From Tuctoria greenei (taxonomy: Eukaryota > Streptophyta > Magnoliopsida > Poales > Poaceae), in contig JAYESD010000004.1 of the NCBI GenBank assembly GCA_036927565.1, positions 95,236,942 to 95,300,941 of the forward strand: a DNA stretch of 64,000 bases. Direction: 5' to 3'. This document shows, one piece after another, positions 23,669 to 35,651 of the stretch (position 1 is the first letter of the stretch; each line of letters begins with the position of its first letter). The position numbers and the translations under genes are program-made. The notes beneath the pieces were generated by a model. It was not told where the DNA came from. It worked only from the letters and a program-made list of their open reading frames with translations, and did no database searches.

Positions 23669-25168
23669 TGTTGACGGTTGTTATATACCAATTTCACCCA
23701 TCAATATAACTCAATTATGTGAAGGAAATATCATTTCATGCACACATCACCTTTCTATTTAACCTATTTCCACTTATACTTGGAGAAATTGGTGCACGCA
23801 GGGATTTTATATAGAATTGAAGTGAAACAAGGGGATGGATCCTATAAAATATCATCCCAGCAAATCAAGCACCGACATGTGGCACCACATGGATCAAATG
23901 GCCCAAAAACAAAAGTATCCAAGGCCATCCAACGGTGGAGCACCCATGTCATGGGATGGGACCCACATGGAAGTGACCTGGAGAAAGCACACGTGAAACG
24001 GTGCAAAGACCAGGTCGGCTGACCCCCCTAGTCAGCTGACTTGGTCATGGCACCAAACTCGGTCAACTTCCACATGTTGGCTCCTCCCGCGTCGAAGAAG
24101 TAAGTGGCGATTGATTCGCGTGCTTTTGATTTCAGGAACCAACCCTTCTCCAAGCTATAAATAGGACCCCTCACTTCAACACACACCACTTGAGCATCAT
24201 TCTACTGTATACACTAGTTCTCTTAGTCCGTAGTGGAGTTAGGCTATAGAGAGGAGAGCCTCTAGTCCCAAGTCCAAGTTGGGAAAGGTATGGCTCATGT
24301 ATCTTTTTCTTATATTCGTGACTTTAAGCATAATAAAGATATTATCTTTCGTCTTCATTTATTCGTATACTTGGATGAAGCATTTCTTGTTTGATTGTGG
24401 ATTCCATGTATGTGATAGGAGTAGTCTTTCTTATTATGCCGTATCACTTTTAATCTATAATCATAAACACTACAAACCCCCATCATAGTCTAGTTAGTTA
24501 TGATATAATCATGTTAATATGAATAACTTATGCTATGTATCAACATTGGTTCAACGGTGATTTAGTTCATTGCCTTAGCATGGCTTGGGCCATGGCTCCT
24601 AAGGTATTTACTTAATATACTAGCATGTTGCTAGGGTAGTTAAGTAGCGTTGGATGTCTCGTAGACCCACGGATTGAAGATATAGGCAGTAGGTGATGAC
24701 AGCCCTATCTGTCCTTTGTAATCCTCCACATTTGGCTATGCCACAGGGTCTTGGCTGGAGTTGTCCTAGTATTGCTTGGGGTAAACCTGTGCCCGATGTG
24801 GTGCACAACTTAGCATAAGTATTCACCAATGACATGCTCATTAGTATCTAATCTAGGCTATGTATATGTATATTAGAAGCATTGTAGGAGCAACTAACCC
24901 ACTCTTAGTCTAACCTCCATTAGGACCCATTTGACCTTTAGAATAGACTGCTTAGGTGTGTGTCACACTACCCATATATTTTCAACTTACCCTTGTCTTT
25001 ATAATTGATTAGTATCCCATAGCTTGACCATAAGAGTAGTGTTTACTTTATTCCATTGCCTTCCTTTGGGATAAATACGATACCCTTGGGAATACCCTTG
25101 GGTGAAACACTACACGACAGTTTCCGTGTGCTTGTGGATTTTTATTTGTGATGTAAGAAACGTCAACA
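23669..25168 (+). repeat. 5' LTR of ATH-N
   Basis: 1,500 bp. The TATA box CTATAAATA is at 24155-24163. A palindrome pair, GGTCGGCTGACC at 24013 and a related copy at 24030, lies about 115-140 bp upstream. A ~110-bp block at 24650-24760 is shared with the ATH-A LTRs. The motif TGGATGAAGC-ATTTCTTG is at 24372. Confidence 0.9.
24155..24163 (+). promoter_or_regulatory. TATA box in ATH-N 5' LTR
   Basis: CTATAAATA followed by GGACCCCTCAC, repeated at 30616-30624 in the 3' LTR and, with small changes, in both ATH-A LTRs. Confidence 0.7.
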
Positions 25169-25176
25169 AGCATTTG

Positions 25177-25194
25177 TGGCATCGTTGTCAGGGA
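25177..25194 (+). other. Primer-binding site of ATH-N (decayed Athila type)
   Basis: TGGCATCGTTGTCAGGGA differs from the Athila tRNA-Asp site mainly by transitions at CpG-like positions. Confidence 0.7.
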
Positions 25195-25329
25195 AGGCAA
25201 AGGAAGTGAAGGATAGCTATCACTTGTGACTAAGCTATTGGTAGTAGTAGTTATTAGACAGGATTACCATTGTTTGTTTTCTCCTTTTGTGGTGAAGACA
25301 GGGTAGTGTTAGCTAACCTATTTTGTGGG

Positions 25330-25653
25330 ATGGCAAATGCGGATGCCAATACTCAACTGCAAGATGATTCAAGGCGTACCTCAACAAATATCCACTCGGA
25401 AACTCCATTGCCTTCCGCAGAAGAATTTCAGCTTCCAGTTGGAGCCAAAGTCATCCATCCCCATGCTTCGGGGAGGCTCCAAGAGTTCTTCTTGGTTTGC
25501 CTCAACAATGGGGTAGATAGTTGGCTCCTTATCCAACACTCATGTCATGGGTTGGCCTCAACAATCCATGACCACATTCATGCTAGAGCTGAAGGAGTCC
25601 TATTCTCATTCATCATGGATGAGAATACGGTCTCTACTCAAGGGGTGGATTGA
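25330..25653 (+). pseudogene. Unrecognised reading frame in ATH-N, possible gag trace
   Basis: An ATG-started frame of 107 codons sits about 140 bp after the primer site, where gag would begin. Overlapping frames at 25325-25516 and 25547-25741 also remain open, suggesting a longer frame that has shifted. I recognise no domain, zinc knuckle or capsid motif. It could be a residual gag N-terminus or chance. Confidence 0.3.
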
Positions 25654-25741
25654 AGAATGCTCTAGTTCCTTAAGCTTGGCATGCACACCAAATAACAAGG
25701 TGGACATGCTAGTTACGGAACTTCACCTCCCATTGAATTAA

Positions 25742-28110
25742 CATGAAGATCAAGCAAATGGAGAAGTGTTTAGATGATCCAAGTCATGGATATTCACATC
25801 ATTTGTGAAAATCCATGTCAGCATGGGCCACTTGGGGAATCATTTCCCTAAGACCCATTAGGATTCTTCCTTTCAAACACAACTCCAATGGCTATCACCT
25901 ACAAGGAGGTCAAAGGTGAATCAACATCACCCTTGTAATCAAGAAAGCTATGCGGATTTCAAGGGATTTAAGTTCAACTAGCCTACCTTGAAGTATCTTG
26001 TCCATGGCCAAACAAGAAATAAGGACAACATACACATGAAGCCCTTGGCCAAGGACAACAAAATTAAAGAGCATTCAAGATCCAAGATATCCCACAATCA
26101 CTTGTTGGGATCTCTACCCTTTGACCAAGCCTGTGCAACCCAAGGCAAGTGACATCGTGGATGAAGCGTTTGTTGTTTTATTGTGGAGTCCACATGTTAT
26201 CATGCACAAGGAAGCTTTTGATCCATGATCAAAGTATGGGTTAACCTTAAGGGATATCAAGATGTCCGAAGTGGCAACCCAAAAAGAAGGACAAGCCTCA
26301 CCATGCTCATAATATAGTATCTTTAGAGAGGAAAAGTTGTCACTACATCATCAAGACGATGGAGAGGCTAGTGCCACCATGTGTCCACATGTCCAACTAA
26401 CATGCCAAATGAGATTTGGCATGTCAATCAAAAGAAGTTGTCCACATGTCTAACTCTGGGATTGGACAACAAATCATTGCACTGAATAGGACAGAGGTAT
26501 GTCCTACTCATCGGACATCAAAAATTCGGTGAGTCCTTGCCAATAGGTTAATTGGTAGTTATATCATATTTGTTTTCCTAATTGCATCTTTGAATTTACC
26601 ATCAATCTTTGCATGTGAATTTAGCTTGTTTGAATTTTCAGACTTGCATGTTGAAAAGTAAAATTTCCCACCGTCATAAACTAAAATTTTGAATTACTAA
26701 AAAATTTATTTGGATATGAACCTTCGGCGTAACCACTTGAATTCATCTTCCTAATTAAATACAAAAATATTTCCCTTAATATTCAATGCATTTGCAAGTT
26801 GTTTCAAGTTGGGCAAAACAATTTTACAAAGGGTACAACATGCATTTTAGCTAATGTAACCCGTTTTCGAGATGTTTTGTTTGTTCTTTATTTTTTGCAG
26901 AAAGGACAAAATGTGTAAAGAGGTTGGAATGCCCCATCAAGCGCATATCCCTCCATCGATCTCATTTTGACTTCATGGTAGATGAATGTTCAAGATGGTG
27001 GTCCAACAGGGGAACAAAATGAAGCTCATTCAACCTCAACTTGGCAGGAGACATTGAACATGAAGGCTACACAAAAATCTATGGTCGTGAGTTTCTTACA
27101 CAATGACCTTCAATCAAGACTACTCTTCAATTGGGGTACATGTTAAAATTTTCCATCGTTTAAATTGCATTAGGATTGAATGATTTTTGGTAAGGAAGTT
27201 TTACACCTTCTCATCATTCAATTATTATGCATCCTCAGGAGAGTAAGTATTGACATTACTCTTTTTGATTCTTCAAAAAGGAGTGTCACCTTACTTGGGA
27301 ATAAATTTAAACAAGTACCTAGAATTTCATAAGGATTGCTAAAATTGACTTAGACATTTTCTCCCGAGGCAATGCTTATTTAATGACTTGATGGTTGAAT
27401 TGGTATGTAGCAACCTAGGAATAGTGATGTTGATAATTTTGATTTGAAACTCATTTATGCATGGATCACTAAATTTCAAATTCCTAGGCAAGGATTTAAA
27501 AATGTTCAGGGGGATAAAATTGATAATATTGTTTGCCATGATACAAATGACAACATTTGCTCTTGTGTAAAACTATGATGGTTAGAAATTTTACAAGATA
27601 AAGGGATCCATATAGTGTATTTATATCACTTGCATTGCTATGAGTAGGAGCTTTAGAAAATGTGCAAATTGATTTATCCATAAAGCTCCACTCCTATCAA
27701 TAGGATACACTTGAAATTTGATATAATGCATATTTGATTTTTTTGTTTCCCCGTACATACAAATGAAGATTCGGTTACCTAACCCGAAAATTCATTTGTA
27801 CCAGTATCGGGAGCCAACCATCCATGTCTACCATAGAGGGGGAATTTGCAAGAGTAATATTACTATGTAGGCATTCAAAGATCCGATTGTTGGAAACCCT
27901 AGAGGATTCCATTTGAATATCTCTTGGTCAACGAGTAAATTAGGATGGTTGCTACCCCTCATAAATTAAGCCCAAAGGTCAACCATAACTATACGAGGCC
28001 AGAGATTTGACATGGAAACCCTCCATGAGCAACCAATGGGCTGCTATGAATATGTGAGAGTATTATGCCCTCCAGTATTCTAGGCACTCATTCAAGCTCT
28101 AGGGGTTGCC
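25742..28110 (+). other. ATH-N interior, left: non-coding
   Basis: No gene is supported. It contains a second copy of the TGGATGAAGCGTTT motif (26158-26194) and an imperfect inverted repeat with ~20-bp arms at 27758-27800. Confidence 0.5.
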
Positions 28111-28114
28111 ATCA

Positions 28115-28575
28115 TCATTGGGTGTAAGCTATTTCTTTGTAGCTAAAAGGTATGATGCACCTTAACCAAGGAATGACAAGATCACATCCAATGCATATTG
28201 GGTGCAAGTTGTTCCTATGTGCCTAGAAAGTATTTTATACCTTAGCCAAGGTACAACAAATCACACTCAACCCTTGTTGAGTGCACATCATCCCCTTGTG
28301 GTTATAGGTACGTTGTACCTTAGCCAAGGAATAACGGAACATATTCAACACATGTTGGGTACATGTCACTCCTTTATGGCTAAATGTTATCATTAACTTA
28401 GCCAAGGAGTGATTGATCACACCCAATGCATGAGAGGTACAAGTTATTCCTATATGGCAAGAAGGTATGATACACCTTAGACAAATAATGATGAAACACA
28501 AGCAACACATGTTGAGTGCACGTCATTCCTTTGTAGCCAAGGGTTATTATTACCTTAGCCAGGGAAAACAAGGTA
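28115..28575 (+). repeat. Tandem repeat, ~78-80-bp period, about six units
   Basis: The landmark ACCTTAGCCAAGG or a variant recurs at about 28159, 28239, 28317, 28395, 28474 and 28552, with spacings of 80, 78, 78, 79 and 78. Each unit also carries a GGGTGCAAGT...TTCCTATGTGG-like part. The units are diverged and the array is purely non-coding. Confidence 0.85.
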
Positions 28576-30130
28576 CATCCAACCTATCGGAACCTTGAAG
28601 TGCGGGTGAGCGACATCGACAACACTCTCCTCGACCACGAATCCCATGGAAGGAAATCCAATATCGACACTCAACCCTCCAATGCCAAAGCCATGCTGCA
28701 ATAAGGTTTGGCCAACCTCATTGCCTAAATCTGTCCTTAGGGTTTCAACCCCTATCGCGGACCTTGAACAAGAACAAGCTTGGGGGAGGACCCTCACTTT
28801 AGGTAATTTGTATCACCTTTGAATATTTATTTTCTATTCACCCATCATCCACCTTGCACATAAAAAAAGAACTTAAAAAAAGTAGAGTAGATTTGCTTTC
28901 AAAATAAAATAAAAGATGTGCGATAAGAATGCTTTGAAATTCCCATATATGAAATGATGAATAGTTGCTCTGTTTTAATTTTCCTAAGTCCCTAGTTTAC
29001 AACTTACTACTCCCCAAAATATTGCTTTCATTTGCTAGAATTACTTTTGCCTTAATTTACAAATTGTGGGTAGCAAGAGCGTAATCCATATCTATGTTGT
29101 TGAGAGATATGATATAGTTATAGGGCTGCTATTCCTAGTTTGAAAGTGAAACTTAGATTTCCGGAGAAATTCTAAAAAGATTTAAGTTCATCTCATTTGA
29201 CTGGAAATATCTACCAAAGCCATATGATACATTAAATTAATAGACCTTATGCATATTCTATTTATCTTCACATTGAGCTTTGTCTAACTAGTATAGACCT
29301 ATGTGAGATTTCATTCATTACTTTTTGAATTCAAGACTTCACTTGCACATGTTGTACTTCTACACTAGAAGTAAGCAAATTCCCATCATACCACCATTCC
29401 ACAACAAAAAGAGACACTCCATACCATTCATGATTAGTACTCTCTCTATTTTTTTTGTATAAAAATGGAGTAGAAGACTTGGCTACAAGAAAAAAGGAAT
29501 GCTTACATCAAAATCATGACGAAAAAAAGAGGAGAATAGTAGCCACGTTTCATCCCTGCAAAATAAGAGAGTCCACTAAAAAGGAGTCATCTCAAATATG
29601 CACATCTACCTCAATTCCAACACACATGCACAAGTCTTGAATCAAATAGTTTTGAATTGATTTATCCTAAGTCTTGCTTTTTTGACTTAGCAATATTATG
29701 TGTTGCAAATATGCCTACTATATTCTCTACCAAGCTCCACATACAAGCCATACTTCATGGTAGGATGAGTGTAGGCAAAATGCCTTGGTGAGGAAATATT
29801 TCTACTACACACAAAGGAGAGACCGAGAGAATCAAATTGAGCTACTTAAAATCTGAATTGAACTCTACAAAATTTGAGTGCAACATGATTTTTAAGGTAT
29901 GTGTGCTCCATTTGCTGTTCTATCTTTCAACCACCCATGAATAGGAGTTTACATAAGCCCCATAATGACCTAAGATGTGTGAAGTACCATGCCAATTTTT
30001 GCAATACTAGGTAGAGTATTTTGTTGTGCACATGGTACTTTTGAAAAGTAGAACATTGTAGCAACTCATGATCATCAACCTAAAGTCTTGACTTTGCGCG
30101 GGACAAGCAAAATATAAGCTTGGGGGAGTT
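28576..30130 (+). other. ATH-N interior, right: 3' non-coding region conserved with ATH-A
   Basis: 29160-29780 matches 60780-61330 of ATH-A in order, for example CCATATGATACATT, TTGAGCTTTGTC and ATAGTAGCCACGTTTCATCC. It ends with the purine tract TTGGGGGAGTT before the 3' LTR. Short open frames here are not supported. Confidence 0.6.
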
Positions 30131-31633
30131 TGTTGACGGTTGTTATATACCAATTTCACTGGTCAATATAACTCAATTATGTGAAGCAAATATCATTTCT
30201 TGCACAAATAACCTTTATCTTGACATTTTTCCATTTGTACTTGGAGAAATTGGTGCATGCAGGTATTTTATACAGAATTGAAGTGAAAGAAGGGGATGGA
30301 TCCGATAAAATATCATCCCAGCCAATCAAGCGCTGACATGTGGCTCCACATGGATCAAATGGCCCACAAACATAAGTATTCGAGTCCATCCAATGGTGTA
30401 GCACTCATATCAAGGGATGGAACCTACCTGGAAGTGACCTGGAGAAAGCACACGCGAAACGGTGCAAAGGCCAGGTCGGCCGAACCCCCTAGTCGGCCGA
30501 CCTGGTCCTGGTGCCAAACTCAGTCAGCTTCCACGTGTTAGTTCCTCCCGACATGAAGAAGTCAGTGGTGACTGATTCATGCACTTTTGGTGGCGGGAAC
30601 CGACCCTTCTCCAAGCTATAAATAGGACCCCTCACCTCTCAGTTCAACACACACCACTTGAGCATCATTCTATTGTATACAGTAGTTCTCTTAGTCCTTA
30701 GTGGAGTTAGTCTATGGAGAGGAGAGCCTCTAGTCCCAAGTCCAAGTTGGGAAAGGTATGACTCATGTATCTTTTCTTATATTTTTTTACTTTGTGCATA
30801 ATAAAGATATTATCTGTAGTCTTCTTTTATTCATATACTTTGATGAAGCGTTTCTTGTTTGATTGTGGATTCCATATATGTGGTAGGAGTAGTCTTTATG
30901 ATTATGCCATATCACTCTTAATCTATCATCATGAACACTACAAACCCCCACTATAGTCTAATTAGTTATGATATGATCATGTTAATATGAATAACTTATG
31001 CTATGTATCAACATTGGTTCAACGCTGATTTAGTTCATTGCCTTAGGATGGCTTGTGCCATGGCTCCTAAGGTATTTACATATTATGCTATCATGGTGCT
31101 AGGGTAGTTAAGTAGCATTGGATGTCTCGTATACCAATGGATTGAAGAGGTAGGCAGTAGGTGGTGACAGCCCTTTCTGTCCTTTATAATCCTCCACATT
31201 CGGCTATACCACAGGCTCTTGACAAGAGTCGTCCTAGTATTGCTAGGGGTAAACCCGTGCCTGATGTGTTGAACAACTTAGTTTAAGTATTCACCATTGA
31301 CATGCTCATTAGTACCTAACCTAGGCTATGTATATGTATATTAGAAGCATTGTAGGAGCAAATCCCCAACTCCTAGTCTAACCTCCATTAGGACCCATCT
31401 AACCTTTAGAATAGATTGCTTAGGTGTTGTCACACTACCCATAAATTTCAACTTACCCCTGTCTTGATTATTGATTAGTATCCTATATAGCTTGATCATA
31501 AGAGTAGTGTTTACTTTACTCCATTGCGTTCCTTTGGGATAAATACGATACCCTTGGAAATACTCTTGGGTGAAATGCTACACGACATCCGTGCGCTTGC
31601 GGATTTTTATATGTGATGTAGGAAACGTCAACA
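30131..31633 (+). repeat. 3' LTR of ATH-N
   Basis: 1,503 bp, TGTTGACGGTTG...CGTCAACA. TATA box at 30616-30624; palindrome pair GGTCGGCCGAACC (30474) and AGTCGGCCGACCT (30491). It is followed by the CACGC duplication and the resumed COP-3 pol. Confidence 0.9.
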
Positions 31634-32264
31634 CACGCCCAGATGTATCTGACGCTCTAAGCATCACGAGAAGATATCAATCAGATTATGGCGAGGCTCA
31701 TTGGACTGTTGTCAAAAACATCCTTAAGTACTTGAGAAGAACTAAGGATGTATTCTAAGTGTTTGGAGGTGAAGAAGAGCTCGTTATAAAAGGTTACACC
31801 AATGCTAGCTTCCAAACTGATAAGGATGATTCAAGGTCACAATCTGGTTTTGTATTCTTTCTCAATGGAGGGGTTGTGACTTGTAAAAGTTCCAAGCAAG
31901 ATACAGTAATAGATTCAACGATGAAGGTGGAATATATTGCAGTTTCTGAAGTTGCAAAGGAAGTTGTTTGGATCGGAAATTTTTTTCTGAGTTGGGTGTT
32001 GTTCCTAGTGCGTTCGGTCTTGTGGATATCTATTGTGACAATAGTGGATCTAACACACAAGCAAAGGAGCCTAGGTCACACAAAATATCAAAACACATAC
32101 TACGATGCTATCACCTTATTCGAGAGATCATCGACCAAGGTGATGTGGAGATATGCAAGGTGCACACGAATTTGAATAATGCATATATGCTGACAAAGAC
32201 TCTTCCACAATCAAAGCATGAGACACACACGAGATCTATGTGTATTAGATACTTACATCAGTGA
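31634..32264 (+). pseudogene. Copia pol, second part: RT end and RNase H (COP-3)
   Basis: After the repeated target sequence CACGC this continues the copia frame with RPDVSDALSI and the HWTVVKNILKYLRRTKD segment. RNase H motifs follow, partly altered: the catalytic Asp position reads GYTNASFQTD with Asn, and SQSGFVFFLNGGVV and STMKVEYIAVSE are next. The last reliable residues are near 32264. The stop TAA at 31756 and a frameshift near 31975 break it. Confidence 0.85.
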
Positions 32265-33206
32265 TCATAGTGTATAGTGGGAGGCTTGTGTCATAACTAT
32301 ATTTATGTACTCTTAAATAAATTTTTTTATGAGTAATGACTACTTACTTTGATCAGCAAGTATGTGACTTGTTTGTGAAACTCTTTGTTAATAGTAATGT
32401 TACTGTAAATGATCCCTAGTCTATATCATTATATGAGACAATGATAACACACAGACTAGCACATGTATTAATTGTTTATCACATTTCATGGATCATAGAT
32501 ATGGGGATATCAAATTAATAATGTGAACACAAGTTAGTGAACATGTTGTTGGATTGACCCACACCGAGATAGTGTTGGGATTGTTATTCTTATGTGTGCC
32601 ATCAGTTGAACTGAGTGATACACCTGCTAGATCCTTAGACCTAAGATAGCCATTGTTTCTCACTGTGTGTAGTTGTGTACTTTGAGACTCCCAAACGCTG
32701 CTCTGTAACTGGGTAGTCATAAAAGTAGTCTTCGGGTACATAATGAAACATCGAATGGGATGTGTGCGGATCAAGATGGGTTTTGCCCCTCCTAAATAAC
32801 AGGAGAGATATCTCTGGGCCCATTGAGATAGTTGGATTGGAAAGTGCATGGTCATGCCAAGGTGATTAAAGGTTAATCACAATGACTAGAAGTTAGTCAT
32901 GGAATGAATCCACTATTTGATTGAGTGAATGGTCAAGCTATCACAAGGATGACATGCATCTTGCCTTGAGCCTTACTAGTATCGTGAGGCAAAGGGATTA
33001 GTTTGTGAATGTATCTAGGTTCAACCGATATGTTCTTTATGTACATTCGGGAGTCAGTATGTCATGCTAGCTACCTCTACTGACATGTTGTTGGAAATGG
33101 TTTCTATTTACAACCGACTGCACATGAATCTGACGGGTCACACACTTAAGGGGTTTGAATATTGAAAAGCATGGATAGATGATTATCTGTAGTGCAAGTG
33201 GGAGAT
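32265..33206 (+). other. COP-3 3' untranslated region and polypurine tract
   Basis: About 0.94 kb with no supported gene, ending in a conserved-looking segment (GGTCACACACTTAAGG near 33138) and the purine tract AAGTGGGAGAT just before the 3' LTR. Confidence 0.55.
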
Positions 33207-33690
33207 TGTTGGTGATATGCCCAAGAGGCGATCATAAAAATTTGTGTTAAGGCCTGTTGGATCTTTGATCCATAAGCAATTAGGGTGTTAATGGGTCCGC
33301 GACCTAAAAGCCCATTAGTACACCTATAAATATGATGGGTAGGGTTAGGGGCTCATGACTCCACCACGTGACAGCCCTAGCCACCACCCCTCATAGGCCT
33401 CATGCTGAGACCCTTGCCTCGTGCGCGGTGCTAGCACATAGGTGCACGACGTTCCTTCCCTTGCGTGTGGACTCCATCAAAGAGCTGCTGCTACTGCTGC
33501 GCTGATCGGCTATGAAAAACGTGATCATCTACTTGCTGCCATGACGGGGATGAGGAGGAGACGATATAGATTTTTTGCTTCCCCTACACTGACGCGTGTC
33601 TAGTGATAACTATATATGGACTCTGTACTCGCATGTTTCCTGGGTGACGCAGTAGAATTGCTAGAGTAACATACCGCGTATTTCCTAACA
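33207..33690 (+). repeat. 3' LTR of COP-3
   Basis: 484 bp, TGTTGGTGATATGCCC...TTTCCTAACA, with a TATA box at 33324-33332. It is slightly shorter than the 5' LTR because of small deletions. Confidence 0.9.
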
Positions 33691-35651
33691 GTAATATACC
33701 AGCTGTTGTGATTCAAGATTGTGCATGAGGAATTGAGTGGTTGACCCAATAAAACTTCATTTGTTTTGACGTCCATGTTTGCCTCTTAGTGAAGAGTAGC
33801 ATGCACGCATGACGTCTCGTTGTCACCAACGATAGCTGAAATGAACTTCCATCCATGGAGTTCATTATTTTGGAACTCACTATTGTGAAGTTGGTCTAGG
33901 GATGAGTTGCACATAACCTTCCCATAATGATCAATTGGAGTAAGTTTCTTGAACCCCTAGTTCAAAACTTTAAGGGGGAAGGAGTGCGATCAAGTAACGA
34001 AATGATCAAGTGAGATCATATCTTCAAGAGATCCAACTCCAAGCACAAGGCTGACTCGTCATAGAGAAAGTTTAACTTCAACTCGGTTATCACTATGAGG
34101 GGAAACATCAATAACCACTGCATAATCGAAGGGAAGATTAAGTGAAGAATCATTAGAAAAAACTCTAGTAGACTCAATCCTATGCTTAGTGGTACTACAC
34201 CCTTGAGATAAACTTACTTAGTTGATTGCTCATGCAGGAATAAAGCCGTTACTCAGCAAGTGCAGCATGGACCTAGGTAAAGAAATGAATAGGTCAAATA
34301 GAACGTATGTAAGTTTGCAAAGGTTAAGGTCGTGTAGCATATTGCTCACCATTCCTTGTTTCCTAGGTTACCCTCGAATTCTGCAACCTTGGTCAAGATA
34401 TGAGAAGAACATTCCTTATCCAGCAATTCTTGTGACCAAGTTTATTCAAGCATTGTGAAGTCGAGATAGTGCTTATCGTGCTTGAATTGTTATACATACT
34501 TTTGCTCAAATCACAAAAATCAATGCATCATACCTTATGCATAGTTCCCGCGGGATTGCATTGAGTCTGCATAACATCATCAATTTGTATTGCATCATGA
34601 TACATGAGTCATAATTAATTTTGAGCAAGAATGTTTACTCCATTCAAATACTCGAGTATTGTCTATTGGTGGTGATTACTTTTCCAACTCTTGTGATCAC
34701 AACATAATTGATTTATCTTGGTTGAGTAATATCGGGGAAACCGATTACTCAATCATTCTTGCGGTCCAACCAGCAGTTGAACCTTCAAACTTGACTTGTA
34801 TAGGTTCATCTTGGTTGTGAATCCAATACCACTCTTGATTCGTGAGGTTCTCTACTGATTGATGAACCTCTATAAACACCTTGATACTCCCTATTTGGAA
34901 GATTTTCATTTTTGTTTGAACTTGTGAAACTCCTTCACTCATGGTGTATGGTGATGTTGACATGTCCGAAACCTTGTAGTTGCCATACTTATAGTGGACT
35001 TTGCTATTTTGATCACATAAGAGAGACAAAAATTTCACTGCTCTTATGTCCTAGCAAAGTGATCCAATTATTGACTACATAACTGAGAAACCCGATTTGG
35101 ACAAGGTTAATGATACATTGTTTAATCCCGCAAACCACCTTGATTCATTATTTGAATAGACTACACTGTTTTAATGACTTAATTACGCAGAGCCAAAGGT
35201 GAAAGCAGCTGCAACATTAGTTGAGATAATCAAGATGCTCAAGAGAGTGGAACAACAAGTATTGATTTCTTGAGTACAAGACAAGGGCAGTAAAGTCTTG
35301 ATGAGAGGAACGTCAAAAATCTAGAAAGCCAAATATTATAGAACCCTATGTGTGTCTACCTTGAAGAAGGAAAGAAGAAGATCTCAAGACATCAACATAA
35401 CTTCACATGACAAAGACGCAAACTTTATGGTGTGAGCTTATATATGCGGAGCATCCAAATTAGAGTGCAATCAGAAGATTCAAGTCACAAAAGCTGGACC
35501 AACCACACATTCAAGGAAATCGCATGAGAAGGTGAGAAGTTTCACTGACCCTTTTGCATGGAGTTATTAGCGTCATATCACCGCTAACCTACTTTACCCT
35601 CTCTCTTTTCTAACGGAATCTCAGGACGAGATTCTTTTAAGGGGGAAGGGA
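33691..35651 (+). other. LARD-A internal region, right part, with polypurine tract
   Basis: About 1.96 kb after COP-3. On the plus strand there is no protein-like frame. It ends GGACGAGATTCTTTTAAGGG and a run of purines before the LTR. That is the usual pre-LTR landscape of plant Ty3/gypsy elements and suggests a gypsy ancestry for the LARD. Confidence 0.6.
34745..35038 (-). CDS. Small antisense reading frame in LARD-A (hypothetical)
   Basis: A 97-codon ATG-started frame opposite to the element, about 0.6 kb before the 3' LTR. It contains an aromatic-rich middle (NQEWYWIHNQDEPIQVKFEG) and no low-complexity runs, but I recognise no family. Some Tat-lineage gypsy elements carry an extra antisense gene between pol and the 3' LTR, so the position is suggestive. 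A chance frame is equally possible. Confidence 0.25.
   Translation of the reverse strand: MKFLSLLCDQNSKVHYKYGNYKVSDMSTSPYTMSEGVSQVQTKMKIFQIGSIKVFIEVHQSVENLTNQEWYWIHNQDEPIQVKFEGSTAGWTARMIE

Larger units (their letters stand above)
23669..31633 (+). mobile_element. ATH-N: non-autonomous Athila-like Ty3/gypsy element
   Basis: The 1.50-kb LTRs (23669-25168 and 30131-31633) start TGTTGACGGTTG and end CGTCAACA, and the element is flanked by exact CACGC duplications. The primer-site-like TGGCATCGTTGTCAGGGA resembles the Athila-type site (TGGCGCCGTTGCCGGGGA, tRNA-Asp) with C-to-T changes. No protease, RT, RNase H or integrase is found in the ~5 kb interior. The LTRs and the 3' non-coding region resemble ATH-A, the likely type of donor of proteins. 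Confidence 0.85.
18801..33690 (+). mobile_element. COP-3: Ty1/copia retrotransposon, interrupted by ATH-N
   Basis: The LTRs at 18801-19306 and 33207-33690 both start TGTTGGTGATATGCCCAAG and end in AACA. A TGGCATCAGAGCC primer site follows the 5' LTR and a GTGGGAGAT purine tract precedes the 3' LTR. The flanks are GTAAC on the left and GTAAT on the right, a 5-bp target duplication with one C/T change. Gag, integrase, RT and RNase H are in copia order. The LTR start resembles the Angela/BARE group. Removing ATH-N leaves about 6.9 kb. Confidence 0.88.
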
